A stretch of 64,000 bases of DNA from Nissolia schottii (lineage: Eukaryota > Streptophyta > Magnoliopsida > Fabales > Fabaceae): positions 19,753 to 83,752 of the forward strand of contig QANU01066047.1 of NCBI GenBank assembly GCA_003254905.1, written 5' to 3'. The position numbers were made by a program, and so were the translations under genes. This document shows, piece after piece, positions 1 to 11,472 of the stretch. Numbering within the stretch: position 1 is the stretch's first letter; every line of letters starts with the position of its first letter. The notes beneath the pieces were generated by a model that saw only the letters and a program-made list of their open reading frames with translations, did not search any database and had not been told where the DNA came from.

Positions 1-708
1 GGCGGGGGGAGGAGGCCGCGAGGGAGGCCGCCGGGGTCGAAGAACAAGCCGAAGCCGCCCATAGTGATCACGAAGGAGAGCCCCAACGCGCTGCGCAGCC
101 ACGTGCTCGAGATCTGCAGCGGCAGCGACGTCGCGGAGAGCATCGCCAACTTCGCCAACCGACGGCACCGCGGGGTCTCGGTGCTCAGCGGGAGCGGCGT
201 CGTCGCCAACGTGACGCTCCGGCAGCCGGCCGCCTCGGGAGGCATCATCACGCTCCACGGGAGGTTCGAGATACTGTCCCTCAACGGCGCCTTCCTGCCC
301 GCGCCCTCGCCGCCCGGGGCCACGGGGCTGACCGTTTACCTGGCGGGCGGCCAGGGGCAGGTGGTCGGCGGGGCCGTTGTGGGGTCCCTGGTGGCCTCCG
401 GGCCCGTCATGGTCATCGCCGCCACCTTCGCCAACGCCACGTACGAGAGGCTGCCGCTCGCTGAGGACGAGCAGGGGGAGGAGGAGCTGCAAGTGCAACA
501 GCAGCAGTCGGAAGCAGTGAGTGGCGGCGCCGGCGGGAGTGGAACTCCCCAAGGTGGTGGTGGTGGTGGTGGTTCTTCATCACAAGGTGGATTGGGTGAG
601 GGTTCAATGTATAATTTGCCTCCGAATTTGATGCACAATGGCCAGATGCCGCCCCATGATGTGTTCTGGGGGCCTCCTCCCCCGCCTCGTCCTCCTCCTT
701 CGTTCTGA
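1..708 (+). CDS. AT-hook motif nuclear-localized (AHL) protein, 5' end cut by window
   Basis: This is the C-terminal part of an AHL DNA-binding protein, read in frame from base 1 to the TGA at 706-708; the true start lies outside the window. Bases 13-60 encode an AT-hook with the [10 protein letters not shown] core, which binds the minor groove of AT-rich DNA. It is followed directly by a PPC/DUF296 domain (about bases 85-460) carrying the family signatures [26 protein letters not shown] and [16 protein letters not shown]. The GRFEIL core mediates AHL multimerisation and partner binding in this family. No intron interrupts the readable part, as is usual for clade-A AHLs. The tail is Gln-, Gly- and Pro-rich, partly encoded by GGT and CCT runs. 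AHLs act in the nucleus and adjust hypocotyl growth, flowering and hormone genes. The family call is secure; the exact paralogue is not (AHL15/20-like by appearance). Confidence 0.95.
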   Translation, partial: GGGRRPRGRPPGSKNKPKPPIVITKESPNALRSHVLEICSGSDVAESIANFANRRHRGVSVLSGSGVVANVTLRQPAASGGIITLHGRFEILSLNGAFLPAPSPPGATGLTVYLAGGQGQVVGGAVVGSLVASGPVMVIAATFANATYERLPLAEDEQGEEELQVQQQQSEAVSGGAGGSGTPQGGGGGGGSSSQGGLGEGSMYNLPPNLMHNGQMPPHDVFWGPPPPPRPPPSF

Positions 709-3700
709 CGCCGGAACGAGGGAGGAGGGAGGAGGGGGGATAGTGGGAATGATCAGAGGGTTGTTGTTTTGTGTACAATGATCTTTCTCCCTTGCTTCTT
801 CTTCTTCTTCTTCTTCTTCTTCTTCCCTAAGCTGACTTGCTTGTACTTTTGTGCAGTCTATGTTCTCTTCTCTGACGGTTTCTTTCTTAGCAAGGTTAGA
901 GCTTAGAATGGACTTTTGTTTTTGGGTTCATTTGTATGCTTGTAAGGAACTCTGATCACTAGATGTTGTTATCCTTTTTAGATGTTTTGTACTGGTAGCA
1001 GTTGTTGTTGAAGTAGTAGTAGTAGTTTTGTTTCTTTGAAGTCTAATTTGCTGCTTCTGGAATAGGTTAAAAGTTAATGATTTGTGTGGACAAGGGTGAG
1101 ATCTTGAAATGTTGCAGGAAATAAAGACCAATTGGAGCTATTCTGTGTGCTGGAATTTATGGTAAGTGCACTTTGTTGACTCCTTGCTTGGTTTGTTTTT
1201 GCCCATTTAATTTAGGCATCTAGTCCAAATAGTGGCATTGCTGGAAAGAATTGGACAGTAGTGCATAGAATTCTTTTGTATGTGCTATATTTTGATGGGA
1301 GGAGGAATGCTTGTTTTTCTTGTCATCGTTATTGGAATTTATCCAAATCTGTTTTGCTTTTGGTGGTAGAGGGATGGGACAAAACCTTTTGGTTTATAGA
1401 GGGGGTTGGTTCATCAACCCTTACCTGGATTTTGACTTCAGATCTTAAGCTCAGTTATGGCATTATTCTGCTTCATCTAGATTGGTGCCAAGAAAGGTTG
1501 TCTAGGCGCAACTGCGTCTTGTGTCTTAACTAGACTTTTAGGATTTGCTGGGTCAGCTTTTCAATGTTGTAGGAGCCCAACACCTGTTAACTTTGAACCC
1601 TTGTTAGTGTTGCATGATGTCTTAGGCCATGTTGGTTTCCAAGTCGTGCTCAGAAGAGAAATGTTATTTGTACTCATTGATTGTGAGAGTTTGTGCCGAG
1701 TCACTGGTCATCTACTATTAGATGAGATGTTAATAGCGTGCAAACCCTGTTGAGATCTCATTCAATGGTGGATGACTAATAAGTCGGCACAATGTCCCAT
1801 GACTCACGGGTTCAAATAACATAACTCTGGTCTAGCCAACATCATTTTATGAAGTTTCTAATGTTCCATAATTAGGGGGTAGATAGACATGAAGGATGGG
1901 ATAGGTAGCATAATTATTTCCACTATATATTTGTTGTGTTTACTGTTTTGGATCAAAGGGGGTGTCAATGTATCACGGGCTGCTGAGTTTTTTCTTTTTA
2001 GTAGTTTAATGCACTTGCATTTTAATTCAATGCAGCCATCAATCTGAATATCCCTCTAAGCTCATTTTGGTTTGTCTTGGACAATGTTGAATATGGGAAA
2101 CTTTAATATGACCTAGCTGCTTCTCCATCTTCCACCAATAGCTTTTTCTAATTTAATATGACCTTGTTATGTTAAGAGAAAGATAGATACAAACTATTAA
2201 GTTAGTCCTAAAAATTTTAAGAGGACTTCACTTTTGCTTCGATATCCCTTCTAGCAGGATATGATCATGCATGTTTGAAAAACAAGAGATTAATTCATCA
2301 TCACGGGTTGAAATATAGTGCCACCTGTTTTTCTCTCTAGTGTCCTAGAGACCATCATTAAGGAATTAATCACCTGTTTTCCTTTTCGTTTAATTACTTT
2401 TCACTTTTGGTTCTTTACTGGTGTCTTACAGCATTGGTTAAAAAAAACCCCATATAGTATTAAGATGCAGGTTAATTTGTACTTGGCTGGTTATTATTTT
2501 TCTCCTCTTCGTTTAGGATCTTTGTGCATCCTTATTAAACCCTTCCAAAATAGTAGAAGCAAGAGAAAATTGTTATTGACTGCAATTGTGATATTCCCAT
2601 TGATGCAGTTCAATCAGTTATGAATGAGACCTCTCTTTCCCCTTTAGATTGCTGCTTATTCCTTTCAGCTCCATTTTCTCTTTTGCCTTAATGTATCTAG
2701 TTTTTTATTTGTGTGATTGGATCCTACAATTCAAGGAGCCACTCCGGTGATTAATGAAGTAAGTATCTTATGACTATTGTTTGATGAGATCATACGGCAT
2801 AAATTAGTTTAACAACCATGTGGTGAGTTTAATTTTTAGTCATGAGAATGGAAAATATTTTGTAACCAACCGTCTATCATTTCATATAAGTTTAACCGTG
2901 GACATTCATCTAGGGTTTACCCAAAAAAATTCTCTAATTCGTTTAATCGATTAAGACTGTGTTAGTGTTGCGTTGGCAGTTACACACCTTCCAAAACGCA
3001 ATTGGTTCAACAGTAAAACTTGGAAACATAGGATGCCGATGTGGGGGAGAGATTATTTTCTAAGAAATTAGATATACTATTATAACATAGGATGATACTG
3101 TAAATGAGCATATTAGCCGAACGGAGAGACAAAAAAAGTTAATGATATTGACATGCAGAAGCTTTTCAGATCGACAGGGGGACATTTTTGTTCAGCAAAT
3201 ATTTTATCTTGCTTTTTTTATCTAATATCAGCAGATGCTAGTGTGGTACCCTGTGGATCATGTGAAGTTGCGTACTATTTTTCATTATTTGGGGTGCAAA
3301 TTCGTCTTTCCTGGGGTGTGAGAGGGTGCGCGAGATGATGAAAGAAATGGATGCTAAAGAATATTTTACACGTGCACATTATTTGGCTTGCATGCCAATG
3401 TTCTCTCCTTGTGTGGGCATGCTGGGTTCTCTCCCGATTGAAAATGTGCTCATTTACGGTTCAATTATTCTCCTATCTGCGTCACATACGAACTGCTTGT
3501 AATGTCAAGTGCGATGAATTGTCTTAGAGCAATGGGGAAAGAATTTTTTTATTTATTTATACGATTTAGAAGGATTAAGATCTTTCAATAAAAGGAGAAA
3601 GATTGTATTTTGTGCGGGTCCCTATCAAATAGTTTAGCGGTGAGTGATTAGCCGCTTTATCATTTTATTAAAAACTTTATTTTAGAAGGCCAAAATTCAA

Positions 3701-4096
3701 TTTAGAACATCGTTTGTCGAATGTAACAAATACAATTGAGCTTTGTTTGTTCCCTGTGAATAACTAATGCGTTAAACCACTAATGTGAGAATGTCTTGTG
3801 AAAATAGTTGGCGCGGTTGCTGGCGAACGATTTTATATTTACAAGATGCGAGTTTGATTCTCGCAAAATCCACCAGCGAAATTGGTAGGATGATTGGTCT
3901 TTAGCCGTTTGATTTCAAGGATCAAACATGGTAAAGTATCACTTAGTTTAATTCAATATCAGACAATGCTAATATCAGACAATGCGTAGCTCACAGATTA
4001 CTCAATGATAAGCGACTGATATGGAGTGTTAAATTACGAAGTTTAATGATGAAAAAAAATATATTTAACTCCAACTTAGTTGAAATCCCATCAAAG
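709..4096. other. AHL 3' UTR followed by gene-free AT-rich spacer
   Basis: The first few hundred bases are probably AHL 3' UTR and include a (CTT)n microsatellite at about 793-825 and a (GTA)n run near 1010-1025. The rest shows only short ORFs with no recognisable family. Around 3809-3900 there is a tRNA-like block: a B-box-like stretch GCGAGTTTGATTCTCGC at about 3847-3863, followed by 'CCACCAGCG'. It could be a degraded SINE, but this is weak. I see no supported gene here. Confidence 0.5.
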
Positions 4097-4391
4097 TAGG
4101 GCTATTAAGTGAGTCAACTCGACTCATTTAGTCTTGGTCCTTTTAATCCACGAGTTAAATTGGTTTAAAATTTTTGCGGGCGATTTTTTCTTTTTTATGT
4201 TTAACTCGTCCTTTTAATAAGGGTAAAGGGTCGGCTCGCAAGCTGAGCCTATTTTAACCATACAAGAATGTCAAACAAATTGGGTTAAACGAGCTCAAAT
4301 TTTGTGGACTTTTTAAAAAAAATGCTTAGCCATCCTTTTTAATACGGATAAATGGGTCGGTCCATAGGCGAGCCCCATTTTGATAGCCTTA
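4097..4391. mobile_element. hAT-type miniature inverted-repeat element
   Basis: This is a 295-bp element. Its left end TAGGGCTATTAAGTGAG and its right end, read inverted, TAAGGCTATCAAAATGGG form imperfect terminal inverted repeats. It is flanked by CATCAAAG (4089-4096) and CATCAAAA (4392-4399), an 8-bp target-site duplication with one mismatch. An 8-bp duplication with a TA-G-G-type terminus is typical of the hAT superfamily. There is no coding capacity. Its relatives in this window are at 52904-53197 and 56687-57017. Confidence 0.75.
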
Positions 4392-4399
4392 CATCAAAA

Positions 4400-5548
4400 T
4401 ATTAACATTGAAGTACAACGAGTGAAGGTTATGATCTCATAGACACCTTGTTATAGTTTGGATTTGGAGTGAGTGTGCATAAAAGTAAATATGTAAAGAA
4501 AATGTGTAAATGGCATGAACTGTAAGAGTGCGTAAATGTACAAATAGATTAAAAAATATATATATGAGTTATGTTATGTTGAGCTGCGGTTCTCTTCAAC
4601 GTGCAGAACTCTAAACCCTAAATCCTAAACCTAACTGATTTATCCATCATAACCGCACCTTACATTACCAAACTCAGAACATGGGGTTGTGCTTGTGGAG
4701 CATGCTCTTGTTCCGGTGTGCAGTGGGTAATTCTTATGCATGGCATGTCATCGAGTGCGGCTTTGTTGGTAATTGCCAAGTAATTCTTGTTCGGCAGCAT
4801 TTGTTAACTAATTTGAATCAGTCACATGTCTTGAATCCTAAGAAAATTCAAAAATTGCTAAATTAGGATTAGCGAGGGGAATAAAACACTTTTTCGAATA
4901 GCTTTTGAACGCTATTATTACATGTTATGTTACGTAATGTTGGGGTTAAGTTTTTTGTTTGTTTTTTTTTTTTCCAGGTTTTTTTGGGTACAAGCTATTG
5001 AGCCAGGGCTTAACGCTTATTAGGCTCTTATATTTAGTAGCTCGGCTAGAAGATGTTAAGGTAATTATATTTGTTTAAAAAACGTAAAATCTAATAACAA
5101 CAAATTAGTTAAGAGTAATGCTACATGAATAATAAAACTGAATAATGTATAAAAATATAACAATATGTGTGAGTGCCTCCCTTAGATCCTGAACAGTATC
5201 TTCTCCGCTGCTAGCCTGAGCTCAGTTGGAGGAACCTAGTTGTTCATGATTTCTGCAAGGTCGTGTGTGTCGTGTGGGTTTGAATGGTTCTGTTTTCTCT
5301 TTTTCTCAGAAAGAGAAACCATGAAGGAAGGATCGAGAGAAAGTGAAAATGATGACGAAGACAAATATGTAAAGACATTTGAAATCTAAACAATTAATGA
5401 CAAGTTTTAGGGATTGAGTGACTACTCTAGCTTAGGCTTGATCTCTATTGTAGTCCTTAGGGCGATAACCAAAAGATTTTCATGTGGTGGGATATGGGGA
5501 GACACAACCATCAAGTCCGATCCCTTGAGATGACTCCATCAAAGCATT
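4400..5548. other. Gene-free spacer
   Basis: No supported gene. A short stretch of AAACCCTAA-like units occurs at about 4611-4632 (telo-box-like, too short to be a telomere remnant). A small ORF at 4681-4866 has no recognisable similarity. Confidence 0.5.
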
Positions 5549-6048
5549 CACTACAAGAAAACAGTCTATTACTGTCAGAATTACCGTCGAAAAATTTCAC
5601 AGTTTCCGTCGGCTTTTGACATTATCGTTGAACTTACCATCGGTCGACGGGGGCGGCGGTAAAGTGATCGATGGTAATAAATTTACTGTTGGTAAACTGT
5701 CACCGACAGGTAATTACTGCCGGGCTTCACCGACGGAAACATGTGAGGACATCTAAACCGGGTTACCGTTGGTTAATGGCGACGGTAACGATAATAATAT
5801 TTTATTCCTATACCACCGTCAGCGCCACCGACGATAAAGATATTACTATTTTATACCTTTACCGTCAGCTGCAATCGATGGTAAATACATTAATATTTTA
5901 TTCGTTAGGTTACTGTTGGTTCAGGAGGCCGGTGAAGATAATAATATTTTATTTCTTTACCATCAGTTCGTTTTTTGTATCTGACAGTAAAGATATTAAT
6001 ATTTTATTGTCTAAATATTAATATTTTAATTCCATTACTGTAACATCC
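5549..6048. mobile_element. CACTA transposon end with subterminal repeats (fragment)
   Basis: The sequence CACTACAAGAAAAC at 5549 is the classic terminus of plant CACTA (En/Spm) elements. It is followed by about 450 bp dense in short direct and inverted units of the type ACCGTCGG / CCGACGG / ACCGACGG, mixed with ATAATATTTTATT blocks, as expected for transposase-binding subterminal regions. I did not find the matching opposite terminus (TTTTCTTGTAGTG) in the window. This is therefore a truncated end, or one end of an element whose other half has been lost. The right boundary is approximate. Confidence 0.7.
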
Positions 6049-8155
6049 TAGCTAGCTAATCCGCGCTTAAGTCGCAAACTTGCCTACTAAGTTCTTATCT
6101 GCTTTGGTTGGGATAGTACTTTTTCCCAATTAACGTTTGATCTGATACTGATAGCATTTACATTACTTAATATTATTAAGTGTTTTATCTTGGAAAAATA
6201 TAGGTAGACTAAGACCCCATGCTTAGGGAGGTTCCCAGGTAAGAGATGTGCGTCACGTACAATGGACAACTTAAATACCAAGTCTTGTCCAAACCAGAAC
6301 CTCTCCTAAACAGAAATCTTCTCCCACCAGAATCTTTCTTTGACCATAATCTTTTGTTAAAGGTTTATACTAAGTCTAACCAAACAATTCTAAGCATGTG
6401 AATATTTATATAATTTAATATTAACCATACACACGCAACATGTCTTATTTAGTGCAATAAAATAGGTGGTCTCATGTAGTTCTAAAATAGGTTCATGACT
6501 TTCTAAAATAGCTTCGTCAATATTTTCATAACTATCTACTTTATAAATAAATAGTTTCTAAACAAATAATTATAAAGAAATAACTAATTAAATAAATATG
6601 TAATTGTTTTCATAAATAAAGAAATATTAATTAATAACTAATTTCATAAAAAATATTCCTAATAATAAATAACTTCATAAAATATAATACTAAGTTCCAC
6701 CTCTTAGAATTTCATAAAACAGTCATAAATAAAATAATTCTAATAAATAAATAACTTCTTAAAATAAATATATGGTTCAAAATATATCGTGAAGAAAGTT
6801 ACTCACCTGAAAATGGTTTACCGCAAAGGAGTACTAAGGTAAGAGCTGCTCATGCCCTACGTAGAGGCACTATTTCCCCCCATGAACTGAAAACGAGAGG
6901 GAGAAAATAAATAAAAATAACAGAGCGAAAAGTCTCACAAAAGTGGAACCTTTCAACCTCTTGAGTGAATTAGCAAGTCTAAACACTCACGGAAAGCTTC
7001 TATATATTGGGGGAGGAAGAGACTCCCTTCTATTGCTACTGTCCGCCCTCTCCGCTCCGTGCTGCTGCAGTGCACCGACGTTTCTTTTTATTTTCTTCCT
7101 TATCTAGCGGTCATCATAGTTTTTTGGATTTTTCTCCCAAAGGAGTTGATTTAAATTGACTCTTATTTAAAAGAATTAAAAAAATTTATTAAAAGAGTCT
7201 ATTTGAATCAATTTTTGCTTTTGAAAAAAAATAATAAAACAGGAGTCAATTTGAATTGATTTATAGAGAAATTGATTTATTTTGGGAACAACTTTTAAAT
7301 TGGTCCGTTTGAGTAATAGGGTAATTTTGTTATTTTATTTTGAGAATTTTTTCATTTTTTTAAATTGTAAAAAAGGTAAAAACATCTAGAAGGAATATGC
7401 CACTTTGGTCAAAGTCCGACTTAAGAGATAATGATAATACTACGAGGGTTTCATTTCGATCATTTTTATTATATCAACTTTGGTTAAACCCTTTTTAAAC
7501 TTCATTTACCAATCATCATAATAGCATAATTAAGCACATGGCGAAATGGAAAAATGAAATCTCAACTCGATCCCCAATATCTTTTAAACTTTTGTTGGCC
7601 TCGTATTTTTTTACTATTGGATGAAGCGTTATTAAGATAGCACCCCGTATAATTTATTTGTGTTTTAATCTTTTGAATTTAAACAAATGCACAACACTAT
7701 CTAATACTGCATATTAATCCTTGAATAATTTTCACCGATGCTGCACGGCCGGCCACCCTGCAGAAATTCAGCCAACAATTGCCTCACGGGCTTCTCCACC
7801 AACCCCATCACTGGCCACCACCGTTTCTATGAGTGAGAAGGCATCTAATGAACGTTGCGCCTCCTCCTCTAGCACATGAATCCCAACCTTTCTTTCCCCC
7901 ACAAATCCTTCCACGGAACCACTTGAGTGAATTAATTAGGCGGTGAAGTGAGTGTGTGAGAGAGATGTCTTCCTCCTCTTGATGTCGCAATCAGCTTCAC
8001 TCCCCCGTCTCTCCACCCTTCGCTCTACTGCCTCTTCAAGACGACAAGTACTTCTCCTTCTTACGATCTACTCCCATTTTTTTCCTCTAATTTAATTTTG
8101 TTCCACTTTATACTCTTCCTTCTTTTTTTTTCTTTTTCAAATCAAAATTTGACTT
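6049..8155. other. Gene-free, probably transposon-derived spacer
   Basis: Very AT-rich DNA with no supported ORF. The stretch starting TGTAACATCCTAG at about 6040 resembles the start of a plant LTR, and a similar TGTAACATCCC occurs at about 32132, but I could not define matching ends. The short ORF on the minus strand at 7808-7990 has no recognisable family. Confidence 0.4.
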
Positions 8156-8286
8156 TGTTAGGAAATAATTCCCTTTATATTACTTTTATTATTATTTCCA
8201 TTATTCATTATCATTGCATTGTACTCTTTATATATATATATATATATATCAATAAACATCTCTCACTAGGTTCCTTTACTCTTACA
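8156..8286 (+). repeat. 5' LTR of mini-Copia element
   Basis: This 131-bp LTR begins TGTTAGG and ends CTCTTACA. It contains a (TA)n run at about 8229-8250 and the stretch ACATCTCTCACTAG shared with the 3' LTR. The PBS begins at the next base. Confidence 0.88.
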
Positions 8287-8576
8287 TGGTATCAGGTTTA
8301 GGTTAACCCTAACCTCCAAACCCTACCAGTTCAACCTTGCTCTGTTTATGGCTCAAAATCCTGTAGCTCACAAACATGCCAAACATGCCAAACATATTGA
8401 CTTGGATTGTCACTTCATTCGGGAATTGGTTGCCTCTGGCCGTCTGATTGTTCTTCATGTTCCCACTTCTCTTCAGCTTGCTGATATTTTTACCAAGGTG
8501 CTGCCTCGTCCAATGTTTGAACTGTTTTGCTCTAAGCTTCGGTTTGGCATCAATCCCACGCTTAGCTTGCCGGGAG

Positions 8577-8634
8577 TGTTAGGAAATAATTCCTTTTATA
8601 TTACTTTTATTATTATTTTCATTACATTGTACTC

Positions 8635-8671
<37 letters not shown>

Positions 8672-8716
8672 CAGTAGACATCTCTCACTAGTCAGTGAGG
8701 TTCCTTTACTCTTGCA
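8577..8716 (+). repeat. 3' LTR of mini-Copia element
   Basis: This 140-bp LTR begins TGTTAGG and ends CTCTTGCA. It differs from the 5' LTR by a longer (TA)n microsatellite, an 8-bp duplication-like insertion (CAGTCAGTGAGG versus CAGG context) and a few substitutions. A purine-rich stretch lies just upstream (GCCGGGAG). Confidence 0.88.
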
Positions 8717-8721
8717 GACTT

Positions 8722-9726
8722 CAATTGATCATGCTTGTGAATCTAAGTATTGGTTGGATGAAGTTCCGTCTGATTCATGTGGTCATTGGATGTTCTTTTA
8801 ACAGCCTGATCTTCATGAGAAATAAATTGATCTTATTTTTACAACACTTCTCTAATTCGTAGCATCTAACAATGTTTGATCTTGAAAACAATTAAGTCAA
8901 TTTGTGTTTGGTGCAAGACGACAAAAACCGGTCACTCTAGAAAGAATTATTGAGTTGTTGTTGATGAGAGAGGTGTGGAGGAGCAAATAAGAGAGGTGTT
9001 GAGCATCCACATCCGTGTTAAGCAACAAAAACTCCAACTTTAAATGCAAAAACGAGATGAACTTTATTCAAAAGTTAGACAGGGGGTCATTTTTTCTAAT
9101 TTTTGTCCAGCATCAACAAAGGTCCAAAACATGTAAAGGACCAAGTTAGTCATTCTTATAGTCATTGAAAATTACACTTGGATGTGAGAACTTTGTAAAG
9201 ATTATTAGAATGTGATATTTTTTTTTTAGATTGTCGTCACCTTTGTGACGATTTATACTGCACCTTTTAATTTTTTTAATAAATCACTACATTTTATGAC
9301 GATTTATATAATCACTTTTTTATTTTTTTTTTAACCACACTATAAAATTTCACACTATAAAGGCCGAAACCGCAGCAAAAGCCGCACCGACGCTGCTCCG
9401 ACAAACAAGGCCTTACCTTCCTTCAGGGACCAAAAAGGAATCCACAAACTGATTATATTATTATACATATAATTAATTTAATAACAACTAATTTGAAATT
9501 AATTTCTATGCAGTGTCAACCACTAGAAATTATCAAATTAGCAAGTTATCACGTCATACATTCGATTTCTATTGGTTGATGCGATAGTTCTCTTAATTTT
9601 CATTAGTTGACGCAACATANAATTAATTTTTCTATTAAAAAACATAACAAAAAAGGAAAAAGGAGTGCGTTAATTATACAGTTATGCTTAGTTGGCGATT
9701 CACATTTAAAAGGATGATGAGGAGCA
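8722..9726. other. Gene-free spacer upstream of the GMP pyrophosphorylase gene
   Basis: No supported gene. At about 9228-9315 there are short palindromic units (GTCGTCACCTTTGTGACGAT, then TATGACGATTTAT) that resemble the palindrome inside the DAR2 gene at 59753-59870. One unknown base lies at 9620. Confidence 0.45.
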
Positions 9727-11472
9727 GTGACCAACGCCACCGCAACACTTCTCACACACACAGAGACACAGTACCGTTGGGTTGGGTTGGGTTGGGTCGG
9801 AGGGTTGTTTCTTTCGCTTCCACAATCCTCTGACTCGCCGTGTTCACTCGCTCGAGTTCCATGGGTTTCTGATCTCTCCGCCGACGGATCTCAATCTTCT
9901 CTCAGGTCAATCAATTCTACTCCCTCTCTTGATTCAGGTTCACGTTCGAGTTATCGAGCTTTTGTTTTTTAATTTTTTTTTTTTAAATTAGTTTGGCGAA
10001 CATGATAATGTGGTTGGCGTTTCTTCCGATTTTGAATTCGTGCCTGCTCTGCTTAGTTGTTTAGGGATTCCGGTGATTCGATATTGGTCACGAGGTGTTT
10101 GTAAATCGCAATGTGGTTCGTTCTCGTTTTTGTATTGAAACAGGGTGAATGAAATGAAATATGCTTGCACTAGTCAGATCGGTACCTTTTTTTTTTTTCC
10201 TTTTTTTTTTGGATTCTTTTCCTTTTGGTGTTGGATTGCCTGGTCTGTTTAGCAATGCCGTTCTCATTTTCATGGATTTGGTACCTTTGCTTCAAGCTTT
10301 TGGGATATCTGTGGTGAACGAAACAAAAAGGAAAAAAAAATACTTGCGAAATTTCTGACTCTGTGTGAAATAGCTGGGCTGGCCTGGTTGAGCTTGGGCC
10401 CAATGGATCTGGTAGATCCGTACAGTACATGCTTACTTGTCAAAAATTGTTTAGCTTCATTCGGCTGGATAAATTGTTACTCTGCCTAGTGTATTTTCCA
10501 AGATGTGCTCTTTTGAGAAATTTATGCCTGAAAACAATGTAAAGAAGATGCCTTTTCCTTAAACCCAGTATATATGAACTGATTGGCATGACTGAATCTT
10601 TTGTTTGATTTATATGTAATGTATAACAATCTTTTCTGATTTCTTCTAGTCAAAATTTGTTGGCAGAGTAAGCAATGTAGCAAAGTGTGATCATTTGTAA
10701 CTGGTGAATTACTGTTCCCCTATGGATTTCTTTCCATAGTGACCGGACCTAATGTTCCTATCTGCGGCATATTTGGTTCTCTAATGCGTAGTTAGTGCAA
10801 TGTACTTTGCTTTGAATGCTTCTCAAGTGGACATTTTGTTGATATGTATGAAAGCAACCATGTAATTAAGTTATCAGCAGAATACCAAATTTTTACCACA
10901 GTACCATGATTCCTGTTTAGATACGATACCATTTATGGATCAACCTTCTCCGGAAATAAACCTTTCGTCATTCTCATTGAAAGTTAGCGCCTGTGTATAG
11001 CTGGATTTTGTCTTTGTTTCCGAATTTGGCTAAACCTTTCACGTCACTTTTACTTTCCTTTCTACTTGTCGTCTATGATTCGTGTAAAACATAACTTGAT
11101 CTTTCTGTTGCTTCTTTTGGACGAGTGCTAAGATTTTCGGGCGTTATGTCTTAAGCTTTGTTGACATTCTGTTTTTCTATTTTCTTTTCAATCTCAGTTA
11201 CTTATCTTTACCTTCATTCGTGTCGAAGTACCTGCATCCGTGTCACACTCCCCAGAACACATGCCAGCTGAGGTGCAAATTCTGCCAGTTGTTTTACCTT
11301 TTACAAATGTCACTTGAGAGTTCCGTGCAAGTTCTTCTTTGTTTCCCAGGATGGATATTTATAGGAGAGGGTGGAAGTCATCTTCTCACATCTGAGATTT
11401 TGTTCTCTGTTGGCCTTTCTTCATCTGCTTCTAATTTTATAATTTGCAGGAAAAAGCAAAAGGCATATCATA
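9727..11472 (+). promoter_or_regulatory. Promoter-proximal region and spliced 5' leader of GMP pyrophosphorylase gene
   Basis: A CT-rich leader with repeated TTGGG units (about 9777-9797) appears to form a non-coding first exon ending at a good donor, CTCAG|GTCAAT, at 9905/9906. A long leader intron would then end at TTTGCAG|GAAAAAGC (11449/11450), giving a second leader segment 11450-11472 just before the ATG. Long leader introns are common in plant housekeeping genes. The transcription start is not determined, and alternative leader splicing is possible. Confidence 0.45.

Larger units (their letters stand above)
8156..8716 (+). mobile_element. Internally deleted Ty1-Copia retrotransposon with both LTRs
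   Basis: The element is 561 bp, framed by near-identical LTRs (8156-8286 and 8577-8716) that start TGTTAGGAAATAATTCC and end in CA, and by a perfect 5-bp duplication GACTT (8151-8155 and 8717-8721). Directly after the left LTR is a primer-binding site TGGTATCAGGTTT, complementary to the initiator-Met tRNA end. The internal part is only about 290 bp. It encodes the last part of the Copia polyprotein in frame (8348 to about 8575): the RNase H tail with HIDLDCHFIRELVASG and QLADIFTKVLPRPMF. Gag, protease, integrase and nearly all of the reverse transcriptase are gone, so it is non-autonomous and cannot supply its own proteins. Confidence 0.88.

Noticed and set aside
413-778. Minus-strand ORFs opposite the AHL gene
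   Set aside because: Low-complexity mirrors of the Gly/Gln/Pro-coding tail and the (GGT)n tract.
4611-4632. Interstitial telomere-like repeat (AAACCCTAA words)
   Set aside because: Only two or three degenerate units; more likely a telo-box or chance than a fusion remnant.
8098-8301. Small hydrophobic ORF at 8098-8301
   Set aside because: It lies across the 5' LTR of the Copia derivative and encodes only microsatellite-type residues (IYIYIY).
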